32,531 nt of DNA. It comes from Oscillospiraceae bacterium. GTDB lineage: Bacteria > Bacillota > Clostridia > Oscillospirales > Ruminococcaceae. The translations under genes and the position numbers were made by a program. The notes below the pieces were generated by a model. The model worked only from the letters and a program-made list of their open reading frames with translations, had not been told where the DNA came from and did not search any database. Location: the NCBI GenBank assembly GCA_018110905.1, contig JAGBAZ010000001.1, forward strand, positions 1-32,531. The letters run 5' to 3'. The stretch's first letter is position 1; the number at the start of each line of letters is the position of its first letter. This document shows positions 16,708 to 25,049 of this stretch, one piece after another.

Positions 16708-18054
16708 TCAGATGTTTATAAAATCGATTTTGTTTCCGTTTTCACGAATAACTTTTATCAAATCTTCAAAAGTCAGCCAGACGGTTGAAGTGTTCTGGTT
16801 CGGGTGAACCCCAACGCAGGGGTAATCTTTAAATTCGCTGTCGATTATAAATTCAACAGCCGAATCCGAATCATTTATTACCCCGAGAGGGGAAACGGAA
16901 CCTTTTGTAAGACCAAGATATTTATCAAGTCTTTCGGATGAAGCAAAGCTTACGTGCTTGATTCCGAGTTCATTCTGAATGGATTCAAGGTTTGCGTGTT
17001 TATCTCCGAAAACAAAAACAAGAAAATGTCTGTGACCTTTGTTATCACGAAGGAAAAGATTTTTGCCTACAACGCCTTTGTTGAAAATACCAAGAGAATC
17101 CATCTCTTCCATGGTATAAACAGCCGGGTGATCGACCCGTTCATATTTTATTCCAAGTTCAGCAAATTTTTCATAAACCGCGGCACTTTTATCAATTTGT
17201 ACGCCGGATTTTGTGGGCCTTGAAAGAAAAACGGAATCGAATTTTTCAGAAAGAGAGTTTTTTGCGGCAACGGCTTTCTGAACAGAATCAAAAATTCCGA
17301 AAACAGCAGTACCGCTTCCGGTCATCATTGAACCGAGAGCACCAAGAGAGAGCATGTCATTTTTTATTTCTTTGATGATCGGGCCTTCAACGGTATGCTC
17401 AAGGACGTTATAAAGTTTTTCGGAAAGAGAATAAATATCGTTTTCTTCCAATGCGTCGACAATTCCGGATTTTCCTGGGTGCTCAAGTGCAAAAAGCCCG
17501 TGCTCATCGTAATATTTATAACTTTCCGGCGTGCTCATACTGATATCGGGTTTTACGGTAACGATCCAGCAATCCGGAATTTCCGGAATAGCCGAAAGTT
17601 TTTCGCCGATTCCTTCGGAAAGCTTTGTTCCGCCAATTATCGAAAACGGAACATCTGCGCCGCATTTTGCGCCCAAATCACAAAGTTCATTTTCGGAAAG
17701 GGGAGAGCCGAAAATTTTGTTAATTCCGAAAAGAACTGCGGCTGCGTCTGCACTTCCTCCGGCCATTCCGGCCTGTTTCGGAATCCGTTTATCAATTTCG
17801 ATTTTAACCCCGGAATCAATTCCTGTTTTTTCAAAAAAAAGTTTTGCGGCTTTGAAAGCAATGTTTGAATCGCCGTCAAGGTCGCTGTCGCTGCAAAAAA
17901 CGGAGATTTCTTTATCTTCCGATATTCTGACATAATCAAAAAGGTCAATGGTTTGCATAACGGATTCGATTTCATGATATCCGTTCGGAAGCTTTCCGAC
18001 AATATCAAGAAAAAGATTGATTTTTGCCGGGGCTTTAACGCTTATGCTTTTCAT
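16708..18054 (-). CDS. ispE: Fusion: IspE kinase (MEP pathway) + YbaK/ProX-type tRNA-editing domain
   Basis: One uninterrupted frame of 448 residues. Residues 1 to about 283 are 4-diphosphocytidyl-2-C-methylerythritol kinase: VKAPAKINLFLDI at the N-terminus, the GHMP ATP loop PKQAGMAGGSADAAAVL (92-108), and the C-terminal MMTGSGTAVFGIF (243-255). IspE alone is about 280-290 residues. Residues about 288-448 match prolyl-tRNA deacylase (PrdX/ProXp) proteins: YEKFAELGIKYERVDHPAVY, KNLFLRDNKGHRHFLV (331-346), LGLTKGSVSPLGVIND (380-395) and GVHPNQNTSTVWL. The domains are joined by a handful of residues. The start overlaps the aminotransferase stop by four bases (ATGA). No link between isoprenoid synthesis and tRNA editing is known to me. 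Confidence 0.9.
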   Translation of the reverse strand: MKSISVKAPAKINLFLDIVGKLPNGYHEIESVMQTIDLFDYVRISEDKEISVFCSDSDLDGDSNIAFKAAKLFFEKTGIDSGVKIEIDKRIPKQAGMAGGSADAAAVLFGINKIFGSPLSENELCDLGAKCGADVPFSIIGGTKLSEGIGEKLSAIPEIPDCWIVTVKPDISMSTPESYKYYDEHGLFALEHPGKSGIVDALEENDIYSLSEKLYNVLEHTVEGPIIKEIKNDMLSLGALGSMMTGSGTAVFGIFDSVQKAVAAKNSLSEKFDSVFLSRPTKSGVQIDKSAAVYEKFAELGIKYERVDHPAVYTMEEMDSLGIFNKGVVGKNLFLRDNKGHRHFLVFVFGDKHANLESIQNELGIKHVSFASSERLDKYLGLTKGSVSPLGVINDSDSAVEFIIDSEFKDYPCVGVHPNQNTSTVWLTFEDLIKVIRENGNKIDFINI

Positions 18055-19223
18055 TTATCAAGTTCCTCAAGGAATTCTTTGATTCGTTTTGTCGCTTCCA
18101 TAAGATGATCAAGGGAATAGGAATAGGAAACGCGGACAAAACCTTCTCCGGAAGAACCGAAAGCTCCGCCAGGAACAACGGCAACTTTTTTGCTGTGAAG
18201 AAGTTTTTCACAAAATTCGTCGGATGAAAGTCCGGTGGATTTTATGCAGGGGAAAACGTAAAATGCGCCTTCGGGAGTGAAGCAATCAAGACCCATGTCG
18301 TTGAAAGCTTTTACGAGGAAGCGCCTTCTCATATCGTATTCCTTTTTCATTTCCTCAACCTCATTGTCACAATCACGCATTGCAACAACGGCGGCATACT
18401 GGCTTGTTGTGGGAGAGCTCATTATTGCGTATTGGTGGATTTTGAGCATCTGCTGAATTATCGAGGAAGGTCCGGCGACATAGCCAAGCCTCCAGCCGGT
18501 CATAGCATAGGCTTTTGAAAAACCGTTTACAATAATAGTGCGCTCTTTCATGCCGTCAATTTCGGCAATGGAAACGTGGCGTTCGCCGCCATAGGTAAGT
18601 TCCGCGTAAATTTCATCGGAAAGAACCATAATGTCGGTTCCGCGAAGAACTTCGGCAATTTCCTCAAGATGTTCTCTTCTCATAACTGCACCGGTAGGGT
18701 TGTTAGGGAAAGGAAGGACAAGGAGTTTTGTTTTAGGAGTGATCGCCGCTTTAAGTTCTTCCGCAGTAAGGCGAAAATCGTTTTCACGTTTTGTTTCAAT
18801 CGGAATAACATTTCCTCCCGCAAGGCGGCAAATCGGGTCATAGCAAACGAAAGAAGGAATCGGCAGAAGCATTTCATCGCCGTTGTCAATAATTGCGCGA
18901 ATAGTAAGATCAATTGCTTCGGAACCGCCTACGGTTATAAAAATATCTTTTGAATCATAATCAAGATTGAATCTGCGTTTAAGATATTTGGAAGCTTCCT
19001 GGCGCAGTTCGATAAGGCCTGCGTTAGCTGTGTACCAGGTCCTGCCTTTTTCAAGGGAATTTATTCCCGCTTCGCGGATATGCCAGGGAGTTTTGAAATC
19101 AGGTTCGCCAATGGTTAAAGCAATAACGTCTTTAACTTCTGCGGCAAGATCAAAAAATTTACGGATTCCGGAAGGTTTGAGTTCAGCAACTTTTTCGGAA
19201 AGCACTTTGCTGTAATCAATCAA
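18051..19223 (-). CDS. Pyridoxal-phosphate aminotransferase, class I/II (AspC/PatA-like)
   Basis: This encodes 390 residues. The PLP site is seen in FPNNPTGAV (N175 region), VLSDEIYAEL (D203, Y206), and NGFSKAYAMTGWRLGY with the Schiff-base K237; a C-terminal RVSYS arginine binds the substrate carboxylate. Enzymes of this subgroup move amino groups between amino acids and 2-oxo acids, commonly aspartate, alanine or aromatic amino acids; the substrate is not determined here. The gene overlaps the AsnC-family regulator gene by eight bases at its start, and overlaps the IspE fusion at its end, so all are translated together. The regulator probably senses its substrate or product. Confidence 0.9.
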   Translation of the reverse strand: MIDYSKVLSEKVAELKPSGIRKFFDLAAEVKDVIALTIGEPDFKTPWHIREAGINSLEKGRTWYTANAGLIELRQEASKYLKRRFNLDYDSKDIFITVGGSEAIDLTIRAIIDNGDEMLLPIPSFVCYDPICRLAGGNVIPIETKRENDFRLTAEELKAAITPKTKLLVLPFPNNPTGAVMRREHLEEIAEVLRGTDIMVLSDEIYAELTYGGERHVSIAEIDGMKERTIIVNGFSKAYAMTGWRLGYVAGPSSIIQQMLKIHQYAIMSSPTTSQYAAVVAMRDCDNEVEEMKKEYDMRRRFLVKAFNDMGLDCFTPEGAFYVFPCIKSTGLSSDEFCEKLLHSKKVAVVPGGAFGSSGEGFVRVSYSYSLDHLMEATKRIKEFLEELDK

Positions 19224-19701
19224 TATTCAGGTGCCTCCTTTCATCTTTTACCTCATCAGTAAAATTAAAGAAATGTTCTTTGTAACGTTTAAGAACAAAA
19301 TTGGTTGCGGTGGAAGTTACGGAATCAAGAGTCGCAAGGCGTTTTGCAACAAAAAGGGAAATGTCTTTGAAGCTGTGTCCGCGAATGATAACAGAAAGAT
19401 CATAGCTGGAACTGCTCATAAGCCAAACGGTCTGAACCTCATCGAAACGCATGATCTCTGCGGCGATCTCATCATAACCGTAATCGCGTTTTGGCTGAAC
19501 TTTAAGTTCAATAACAGCGGTGCAGTCATTGGGGTCGATTTTTTCCCAGTTTACGAGAGCGTTGTATCCGACTATAACATTTTCTTTTTCGTATTCTTTT
19601 ATTGCAGCGGAAATTTCTTCTTCGCTTTTTCCAAGAAGGGCGGAAAGCTGATCGGTAGTAAGTTTGGCATTATGTTCAAGAAGTCTGAGAAGCTGATCCA
19701 T
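19216..19701 (-). CDS. Lrp/AsnC-family transcriptional regulator
   Basis: This encodes 161 residues: an N-terminal helix-turn-helix (LLRLLEHNAKLTTDQLSALL, SEEEISAAIKEYEKENVIVG) and the RAM ligand-binding domain (TAVIELKVQPKRDYGYDEIA, then VQTVWLMSSSSYDLSVIIRG). Proteins of this family usually bind amino acids and control nearby metabolism genes. Its start lies 13 bases after the stop of the PHP-family gene, and it overlaps the aminotransferase gene, so it likely controls its own operon. No operator could be found, since the operon promoter lies upstream of the PHP gene. Confidence 0.88.
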   Translation of the reverse strand: MDQLLRLLEHNAKLTTDQLSALLGKSEEEISAAIKEYEKENVIVGYNALVNWEKIDPNDCTAVIELKVQPKRDYGYDEIAAEIMRFDEVQTVWLMSSSSYDLSVIIRGHSFKDISLFVAKRLATLDSVTSTATNFVLKRYKEHFFNFTDEVKDERRHLNID

Positions 19702-19714
19702 AGTAAAATCTCCT

Positions 19715-20536
19715 TTAATTAATTTTTATAAGAATGGGTTTGCGTTTTTCAAAATAGCAATATGAGGAAAAACCTGCCTCGTGAACAAGGCTGATTCCTT
19801 CGCCGATATCTGCTCCGAGGGAACCGCAGCTGTGGGAACCGGAACCGACTGTAATAAATTCACCGCCAAGTTCACGGAACATTCTGAGATATCTTACGGG
19901 TGGAAGTATCATATTGAGTTTTCCGCGAAGAGCAGAAGTGTTTACTTCAAGAGCTTTTCCTTCTTCAGCAAGTTTCTTTAAAATAACTTCAATGATATCA
20001 TCGCAATGGCGAATTGAAAAATAAGGTGCAGCTTCGCTGTTTATATAGCGCATCGGAAGAGTAAGCTGACTTAAAACATCAAAATTATTCCATTTTGATG
20101 TTTCCAAAAGGACTTTATAATAAGACTCCAAATATCTTTTTATTTCATTTTCAGAAAGTTCGGAGTAATTTATAGTGTTTAATTTTCTTCCGTCAGGGTA
20201 TTTTTTTACGGAAGCGAGAACAACATCGAAAGGAACGCTGCTGATAATTTTGTCAGCTTTTTCAATATTATCAAGTGGCTGGCCTATTTCAACGCCGTTG
20301 GAAATAACAAGGGAATCTTCAAAAACAGAGCGGGCTTTATAAACGCAATAAACAGATTCGCGAACTCTTTCGGAAAATTGCATTTCATCAAAACGGTCGC
20401 AATCACAGCAATCCGTTACGGCAAAACCGAAAAGGCCGCGGTTAACCGCTTGTTCACAAAGACTCATCATGGAATGGACTCCCTGCGGAGAACAATCGCT
20501 GTGAACATGACAATCAAATTTTTTCTGATAATACAT
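19715..20536 (-). CDS. PHP-domain protein, HisJ-like, with altered metal ligands
   Basis: This encodes 273 residues with the layout of histidinol-phosphatase-type PHP proteins: FDCHVHSDCSPQG at 7-19 keeps H10, H12 and D14, and NGVEIGQP keeps E83. Other expected ligands differ: the His of the usual TDH is C43 (TDCC), the His of GSVH is K111 (ASVKK), the His of the following HP motif is Q or L near 157, and the Asp of SDAH is G233 (SGSH, H235 kept). The protein may therefore have a different metal use, or be non-catalytic. The length is normal. It is first in the operon with the AsnC-family regulator, aminotransferase and IspE fusion genes. A TGC-TATTAT sequence upstream is a weak promoter candidate. 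Confidence 0.75.
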   Translation of the reverse strand: MYYQKKFDCHVHSDCSPQGVHSMMSLCEQAVNRGLFGFAVTDCCDCDRFDEMQFSERVRESVYCVYKARSVFEDSLVISNGVEIGQPLDNIEKADKIISSVPFDVVLASVKKYPDGRKLNTINYSELSENEIKRYLESYYKVLLETSKWNNFDVLSQLTLPMRYINSEAAPYFSIRHCDDIIEVILKKLAEEGKALEVNTSALRGKLNMILPPVRYLRMFRELGGEFITVGSGSHSCGSLGADIGEGISLVHEAGFSSYCYFEKRKPILIKIN

Positions 20537-20604
20537 GAAGACCGCCCTCTTTCTATAATATTATATAATAGCACATATTAATATTTTTGAAAAGGGAGGA
20601 AACA

Positions 20605-20632
20605 AAAAAAGCACCCAAAAGGGTGCTTTTTT
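20605..20632. terminator. Bidirectional-looking terminator after the phosphodiesterase-like gene
   Basis: A6GCACCC (20605-20616) pairs with GGGTGCT6 (20621-20632) around AAAA: a perfect 12-bp stem with T run on the minus strand. It ends the ABC transporter operon and lies just upstream of the PHP-gene promoter region. Confidence 0.88.
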
Positions 20633-20633
20633 G

Positions 20634-21407
20634 TCATTTCAAAAGGCTTTTGCCCTTCCATTTTTTCGAAGGTTCTATACCTATGATATCACAAATTGTC
20701 GGTGCCACATCAATAATATTTGCATTTTCAAATTTTTCTTTATCAATTTCATGATCGGTTTTTATGAAAAGCGGAATGGTCATATCGATTGGGTCCGATG
20801 TTCCGTGGGTTTGATCATGGCCGCCGTGGTCCGCAAGAACGATTACGGAATAATCCTCCGGAAGGTTTGGCATGATTTTTTCTATGATTCCGAAGGAATG
20901 GTTTGCTGCTTTGTAGTATTCTTCGGTGCCCCAACCGATTTCGTGTCCGATACTGTCGGTTGTTTCAAGATAGAGGAACGCAAAATCCGGTTTATATTCG
21001 TTTATGAATTTTTCGCAATTCTCTTCAAGCAGTTCGGTTACTTTTCCGTGAGGAAAATATTCTTCAGACACAAAATGGCCGTAACAAAGAGCATAAGGCT
21101 GATATATATCTTTAAGTTCACCCCAGCTGTAAAAAAACGAAGTGCTTTTTCCAAAATCACGCAGCTGCTCAAAAAGTCCTTTCCTTTCTCCGGGAACAAA
21201 AGTGTTTCCCAAAACTCCGTGCTCGGAAGGATCAATACTGTGAAAAAGAGACATGTGGCAGGGAAGGGTCCAGGAAGGAAAAACGGTTTGAGCATGCGAA
21301 TTATAACACGAAATGCTCATAAGTTTTTCTGCAAAAGGATGGCCGCATTTCAAAACGGCGTCCGGTCTCATTCCGTCGCAAAGGATCAAAAGGACTTTGT
21401 TTTGCAT
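20634..21407 (-). CDS. Alkaline phosphatase/nucleotide pyrophosphatase superfamily protein
   Basis: This encodes 257 residues of the type I phosphodiesterase/nucleotide pyrophosphatase fold. The opening LLILCDGMRPDAV has the first metal Asp, VFPSWTLPCHMSL holds the likely nucleophile Thr, and ETTDSIGHEIGW and VLADHGGHDQTHG supply the second-half metal ligands. No signal peptide or membrane helix is visible, so it is cytoplasmic. The substrate is unknown. It begins 18 bases after the second ABC-transporter gene with its own GAGGTG, and ends at the hairpin, so it is the last gene of a three-gene operon. Its link to the transporter is a matter of position only. Confidence 0.85.
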   Translation of the reverse strand: MQNKVLLILCDGMRPDAVLKCGHPFAEKLMSISCYNSHAQTVFPSWTLPCHMSLFHSIDPSEHGVLGNTFVPGERKGLFEQLRDFGKSTSFFYSWGELKDIYQPYALCYGHFVSEEYFPHGKVTELLEENCEKFINEYKPDFAFLYLETTDSIGHEIGWGTEEYYKAANHSFGIIEKIMPNLPEDYSVIVLADHGGHDQTHGTSDPIDMTIPLFIKTDHEIDKEKFENANIIDVAPTICDIIGIEPSKKWKGKSLLK

Positions 21408-21425
21408 TAAAAAGCACCTCTTTTT

Positions 21426-23198
21426 TTAAACAGCATACTGACTGTTATAAATTTCGTAATAAAAGCCTTTTTTGGCAAGAAGTTCTTCGTGTTTTCCTGT
21501 CTCAACAATTTCACCGTTATTGATTACAAGAATAAGATCGGAATCAACGATTGTGGAAAGCCGATGGGCAATTATAAAACATGTTTTGCCTTCCATAAGT
21601 TTGTCCATAGCTTTTTGAATAAGTATTTCGGTTCTTGTATCAACATTGGAAGTGGCTTCATCAAGGATAAGCAAGCGATGGTTTGCCAAAAGCGCTCTTG
21701 CAATTGTGAGAAGCTGTTTTTGTCCTCCTGAAATGTTTGTTGTATCATCGCCTATAACGGTATCATAACCGTTGGGAAGGGTACGAATGAAATGATCACA
21801 GTAAGCTTCGTCACAGGCGGTCATAATTTCATCAAGAGTAGCTTCCGGTTTTCCGTAAGCAACGTTGTCTGCAACAGTTCCGCCAAAAAGCCAAGTGTCC
21901 TGAAGAACCATTCCGAAAAGGTTTCGCACCTCTTCACGGGAAATTTCAGCAATATCATATCCGTCAATGCTTATTTTTCCGTTTTGCGGATCATAAAAAC
22001 GCATCAGAAGGTTTACAATCGTGGTCTTTCCTGCACCTGTCGGACCAACAATGGCAACATTCTGACCATGTTTTATATCAAGGTTAAGATTTTTGATAAG
22101 GGGTTTGCTTTCGTCGTAGGAAAAATCAACATTTTCAAATTTTACATTTCCGGAAATATCAACTTTTCCGAATGTTCCTTTATCAGCTTTTTCTTCTTCG
22201 AGGTCAAGAAGATCAAATACACGCTGAGAAGAGGTTATTGCACGCTGAACATCACCCAGTCCTTCTGCAATCTGTTCAAGTGGAGCAGCAATCTGCTTTG
22301 CAAAAAGAACAATTGTAACAATCGTTCCGACAGAAACTCCTTCGTTAAGGATTAGCCATCCGCCAAGGAGGTTTACAGCAATATACGCAAGAGAATTTGT
22401 GAAAGCTATGCAAGGCCGAACGGCAGAAGAAATGAAAGTTGCTTTAACTTCAGCATCGCGCTGACGGAGATTAATTTCTTCATGGCGACGGAGAGTTTCG
22501 TTTTCCCAGTTATAGGCTTTTGTTGTTGCATAGTTTGTGTAACTTTCTTCAACAACGGAATTTAATTTTCCGGATTCGGTAAACATTTCATGGAAATGTT
22601 TTTCGCTCATTGCTGAAATTTTTGAAGAGAGATAGACGGAAATCGGAGTTATCACCAAAACCGCAAGGGAAAGTCTCCAATCTTCAAAAAACATCATGAC
22701 AGTTATCACAATAATCTGAAGAAAGCCCGTAGAAAGAGTTTCTATCATAGTATGGATTGAAGTTCCCATATGAGAAACATCATCTGTCATTCGGCGCAAA
22801 ATCTCTCCGACGGGTGTACAGTCAACAAACTTTACAGGTAGATGCTTTATCTTTTCGGATATTTTTATTCTGATGTTGCAGGTGAAATATCTGCTTACAA
22901 CGTTGTTGAGCAGATACATATTTGCAAGTTTAACAAGGCTGAGCAAAAGATAAATTATTCCCAAAGGGATTATTCCGGCAAGAATGATTCCGGTAAAATT
23001 TTCGGTAATAAGTTCTCCGGACCAATAATCATAAAGCTGCTGAACAAGCTCGCCAAGCATTTTTGGTGAAACAACGGTACAAATTATGGAGAGAAGGCAA
23101 AGGAAGCACGAAAGAATAAGCCAGCCCCAGATGGGTTTTGCTTCTTTGAAAATGCGTAAAAGCGATTTTACGCGGTTTTGCTTGTTTTCGGAAATCAT
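21426..23198 (-). CDS. ABC exporter half-transporter, catalytically intact subunit
   Basis: This encodes 590 residues: six membrane helices (to about residue 320), then an ATPase domain. Walker A GPTGAGKTT (385-393), Q-loop MVLQDTWLF, signature ISGGQ (489-493), Walker B LLILDEATS with E514, and the switch H545 (IIAHRLST) are all intact. Its partner, encoded four bases upstream by overlap, has Asp and Gln at the last two positions, so this is the catalytic half of a heterodimeric multidrug/lipid-type exporter. Substrates are unknown. The start (ATG at 23198) overlaps the partner's stop (ATGA). Confidence 0.92.
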   Translation of the reverse strand: MISENKQNRVKSLLRIFKEAKPIWGWLILSCFLCLLSIICTVVSPKMLGELVQQLYDYWSGELITENFTGIILAGIIPLGIIYLLLSLVKLANMYLLNNVVSRYFTCNIRIKISEKIKHLPVKFVDCTPVGEILRRMTDDVSHMGTSIHTMIETLSTGFLQIIVITVMMFFEDWRLSLAVLVITPISVYLSSKISAMSEKHFHEMFTESGKLNSVVEESYTNYATTKAYNWENETLRRHEEINLRQRDAEVKATFISSAVRPCIAFTNSLAYIAVNLLGGWLILNEGVSVGTIVTIVLFAKQIAAPLEQIAEGLGDVQRAITSSQRVFDLLDLEEEKADKGTFGKVDISGNVKFENVDFSYDESKPLIKNLNLDIKHGQNVAIVGPTGAGKTTIVNLLMRFYDPQNGKISIDGYDIAEISREEVRNLFGMVLQDTWLFGGTVADNVAYGKPEATLDEIMTACDEAYCDHFIRTLPNGYDTVIGDDTTNISGGQKQLLTIARALLANHRLLILDEATSNVDTRTEILIQKAMDKLMEGKTCFIIAHRLSTIVDSDLILVINNGEIVETGKHEELLAKKGFYYEIYNSQYAV

Positions 23199-24916
23199 TT
23201 TGCACCTCCCGTCTGGGAAGCATAAATTTCCCTATATATTCTGCAGCGTTCCAAAAGTTCTGAATGTTTTCCCGAATCAACAAGTTTTCCGTTATCCATT
23301 ACAAGGATAATGTCACTGTTCATCGCGGAAGTAACACGCTGTGTAATAACGATCTGGGTTTTTCCCTGTGCTTTTTTGGAAAGCTTTGTGCGGAGTCTTG
23401 ATTCCGTGAGGAAATCCAATGCGGAAAAACTGTCATCAAAAATATAAATGGGAGCGTTTTTTATAACCGCCCTGGCAATGGAAATTCGCTGTTTTTGTCC
23501 TCCGGAAAGATTTTTTCCGGACTGATTAAGTTCATGATCAAAACGGTTTTCCAAAGAATTTATAAAATCCGAAAGTTCGGATATTTCCGCGGCCTCGGCT
23601 ATTTCCTCATCGGTAGCAGAAGGTTTTCCCATAAGAATATTATCTTTTATGGTACCGGAATAGATCGAGGAATTTTGGAGAACACAGCTTATGTTCTTTC
23701 TGACCGTTTTATGACTGAGCATATCTGTTGAACGTCCGTCGTAAATAACTTTTCCTTCTGTGGGAATACGGAAACAAAGCATAAGTGAAACAAGAGTGGA
23801 TTTTCCGCTTCCGGTACCGCCGATTACAGAAGCTTTCTGTCCCGGTTTGATTTCAAAGGATACATTGCTTACGGCAGCTTCGGAAGCACCTTCGTATTTA
23901 AATGTAACATTGTCAAAAACAACGCTTCCGGAAAAATCAAAAGATTCTTCAGGAAGATTATCGTCATAACCTTCGGCAGAAATAACTTCTCCGATGCGGT
24001 TTGCGGCAACCTTTGCGTGCGGAATCATAACGATAACAAAAGCTGCGTTCATAATGCTGGTCATAACAAGAGTAACATATTGTATGATAGCAAAAATATC
24101 GCCGGCGGAAACGGCACTTGCTCCGGTTTCCATTCTGAAAGCACCAATATAAATTATCAATATAACAGAGAAATTGAGCAGGAAAAGAGCAAGAGGTGCG
24201 ATTGTTCCCATGCTTACATTTGATTTGATAATGTTCATTGCCATTTTTCTGGTGGCTTCTGAAATTCTTTCGTGCTCATGTGCTTCTTTATCGAAAGCGC
24301 GGATAACACGGATTCCGCGAAGACGTTCGCGCATAATGTCATTCTGTTTGTCAATAAACTCATCTGCAATGCGCCAAAGCGGCTCGATTTTTCTTCCAAT
24401 AAGGATAACTACAAAAAAAACGATTGGAACGAACAGAAGAAGTATCAGCGAAAGAAAAATATCTTTGCTGAAAGAAAGAACAACCCCTCCGATAAAAAGA
24501 ACAGGAATGGTTATAATATTTCCGCAAAAAATTGAAGCGATCCAACCCAAAGTATCCGTATCATGGGTGGAGCGGGTGATAAGTGCGGCTGTTCCGATTT
24601 CGTTAATTTCGCTGAAAGTCATGGTATTTACTTTTTTAAACACCATACGGCGAAGATCACAGCAGAATCCGGCAACGATCTCTGCTGTTATTTTTCTTCC
24701 GATTATTACAGTTATAAGGCCGGCAAACGAAACAAGAAACATATTAAGACAGTTTTTCTTAATATATTCCATATCGGAAAGATAGATGCCTTTGTCCACA
24801 ATATTGCTCATTATGGTGGGGAGCATAAGGTCGCAAACCGTGGCAGCGGTCATAAAAAGAAGTGCAACCAAAATCCTTCTTTTATATTGCAACAGGTTTT
24901 TAAAAATCTTTTTCAT
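23195..24916 (-). CDS. ABC exporter half-transporter, degenerate ATPase subunit
   Basis: From ATG at 24916 (SD GAGGT) this encodes 573 residues: six membrane helices and an ATPase domain. Walker A GGTGSGKST (366-374) and LSGGQ (470-474) are intact. The catalytic Glu after Walker B is Asp (IYIFDDS, D495), and the switch His is Gln (TQR, Q526). This is the usual degenerate pattern of one half of heterodimeric exporters such as TM287 or LmrC. An upstream start would add 25 residues of leader that overlaps the expected transcription start at about 24956, so it is rejected. It is the first gene of the operon. Confidence 0.9.
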   Translation of the reverse strand: MKKIFKNLLQYKRRILVALLFMTAATVCDLMLPTIMSNIVDKGIYLSDMEYIKKNCLNMFLVSFAGLITVIIGRKITAEIVAGFCCDLRRMVFKKVNTMTFSEINEIGTAALITRSTHDTDTLGWIASIFCGNIITIPVLFIGGVVLSFSKDIFLSLILLLFVPIVFFVVILIGRKIEPLWRIADEFIDKQNDIMRERLRGIRVIRAFDKEAHEHERISEATRKMAMNIIKSNVSMGTIAPLALFLLNFSVILIIYIGAFRMETGASAVSAGDIFAIIQYVTLVMTSIMNAAFVIVMIPHAKVAANRIGEVISAEGYDDNLPEESFDFSGSVVFDNVTFKYEGASEAAVSNVSFEIKPGQKASVIGGTGSGKSTLVSLMLCFRIPTEGKVIYDGRSTDMLSHKTVRKNISCVLQNSSIYSGTIKDNILMGKPSATDEEIAEAAEISELSDFINSLENRFDHELNQSGKNLSGGQKQRISIARAVIKNAPIYIFDDSFSALDFLTESRLRTKLSKKAQGKTQIVITQRVTSAMNSDIILVMDNGKLVDSGKHSELLERCRIYREIYASQTGGAK

Positions 24917-24962
24917 TTCTACCTCACATAAACAAAGATTTTTAACGCGAAAAACCAACCTA

Positions 24963-24991
24963 AGTATATCACTACAGAATCCGATTTTCAA
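24963..24991 (-). promoter_or_regulatory. SigA-type promoter of the ABC-exporter operon
   Basis: On the minus strand: TTGAAA (24991-24986), 17-base spacer ending TGA, then TATACT (24968-24963). The near-consensus spacing and extended TG make this a good candidate, with a leader of about 40 bases. Confidence 0.75.
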
Positions 24992-25015
24992 TAAACCGTC
25001 AGTTTAATCAACAAT

Positions 25016-25047
25016 AAAAAAACTCTTCCTTCCGGAAGAGTTTTTTT
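25016..25047. terminator. Terminator after the metallophosphoesterase gene
   Basis: A7CTCTTCC (25016-25029) pairs with GGAAGAGT7 (25034-25047) around TTCC: a perfect 14-bp stem with tracts for both strands. Confidence 0.9.
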
Positions 25048-25049
25048 AC

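Noticed and set aside
23195..24991. Start of the first ABC subunit at 24991
   Set aside because: The added 25 residues cover the promoter region and transcription start; GAGGT sits before the ATG at 24916.
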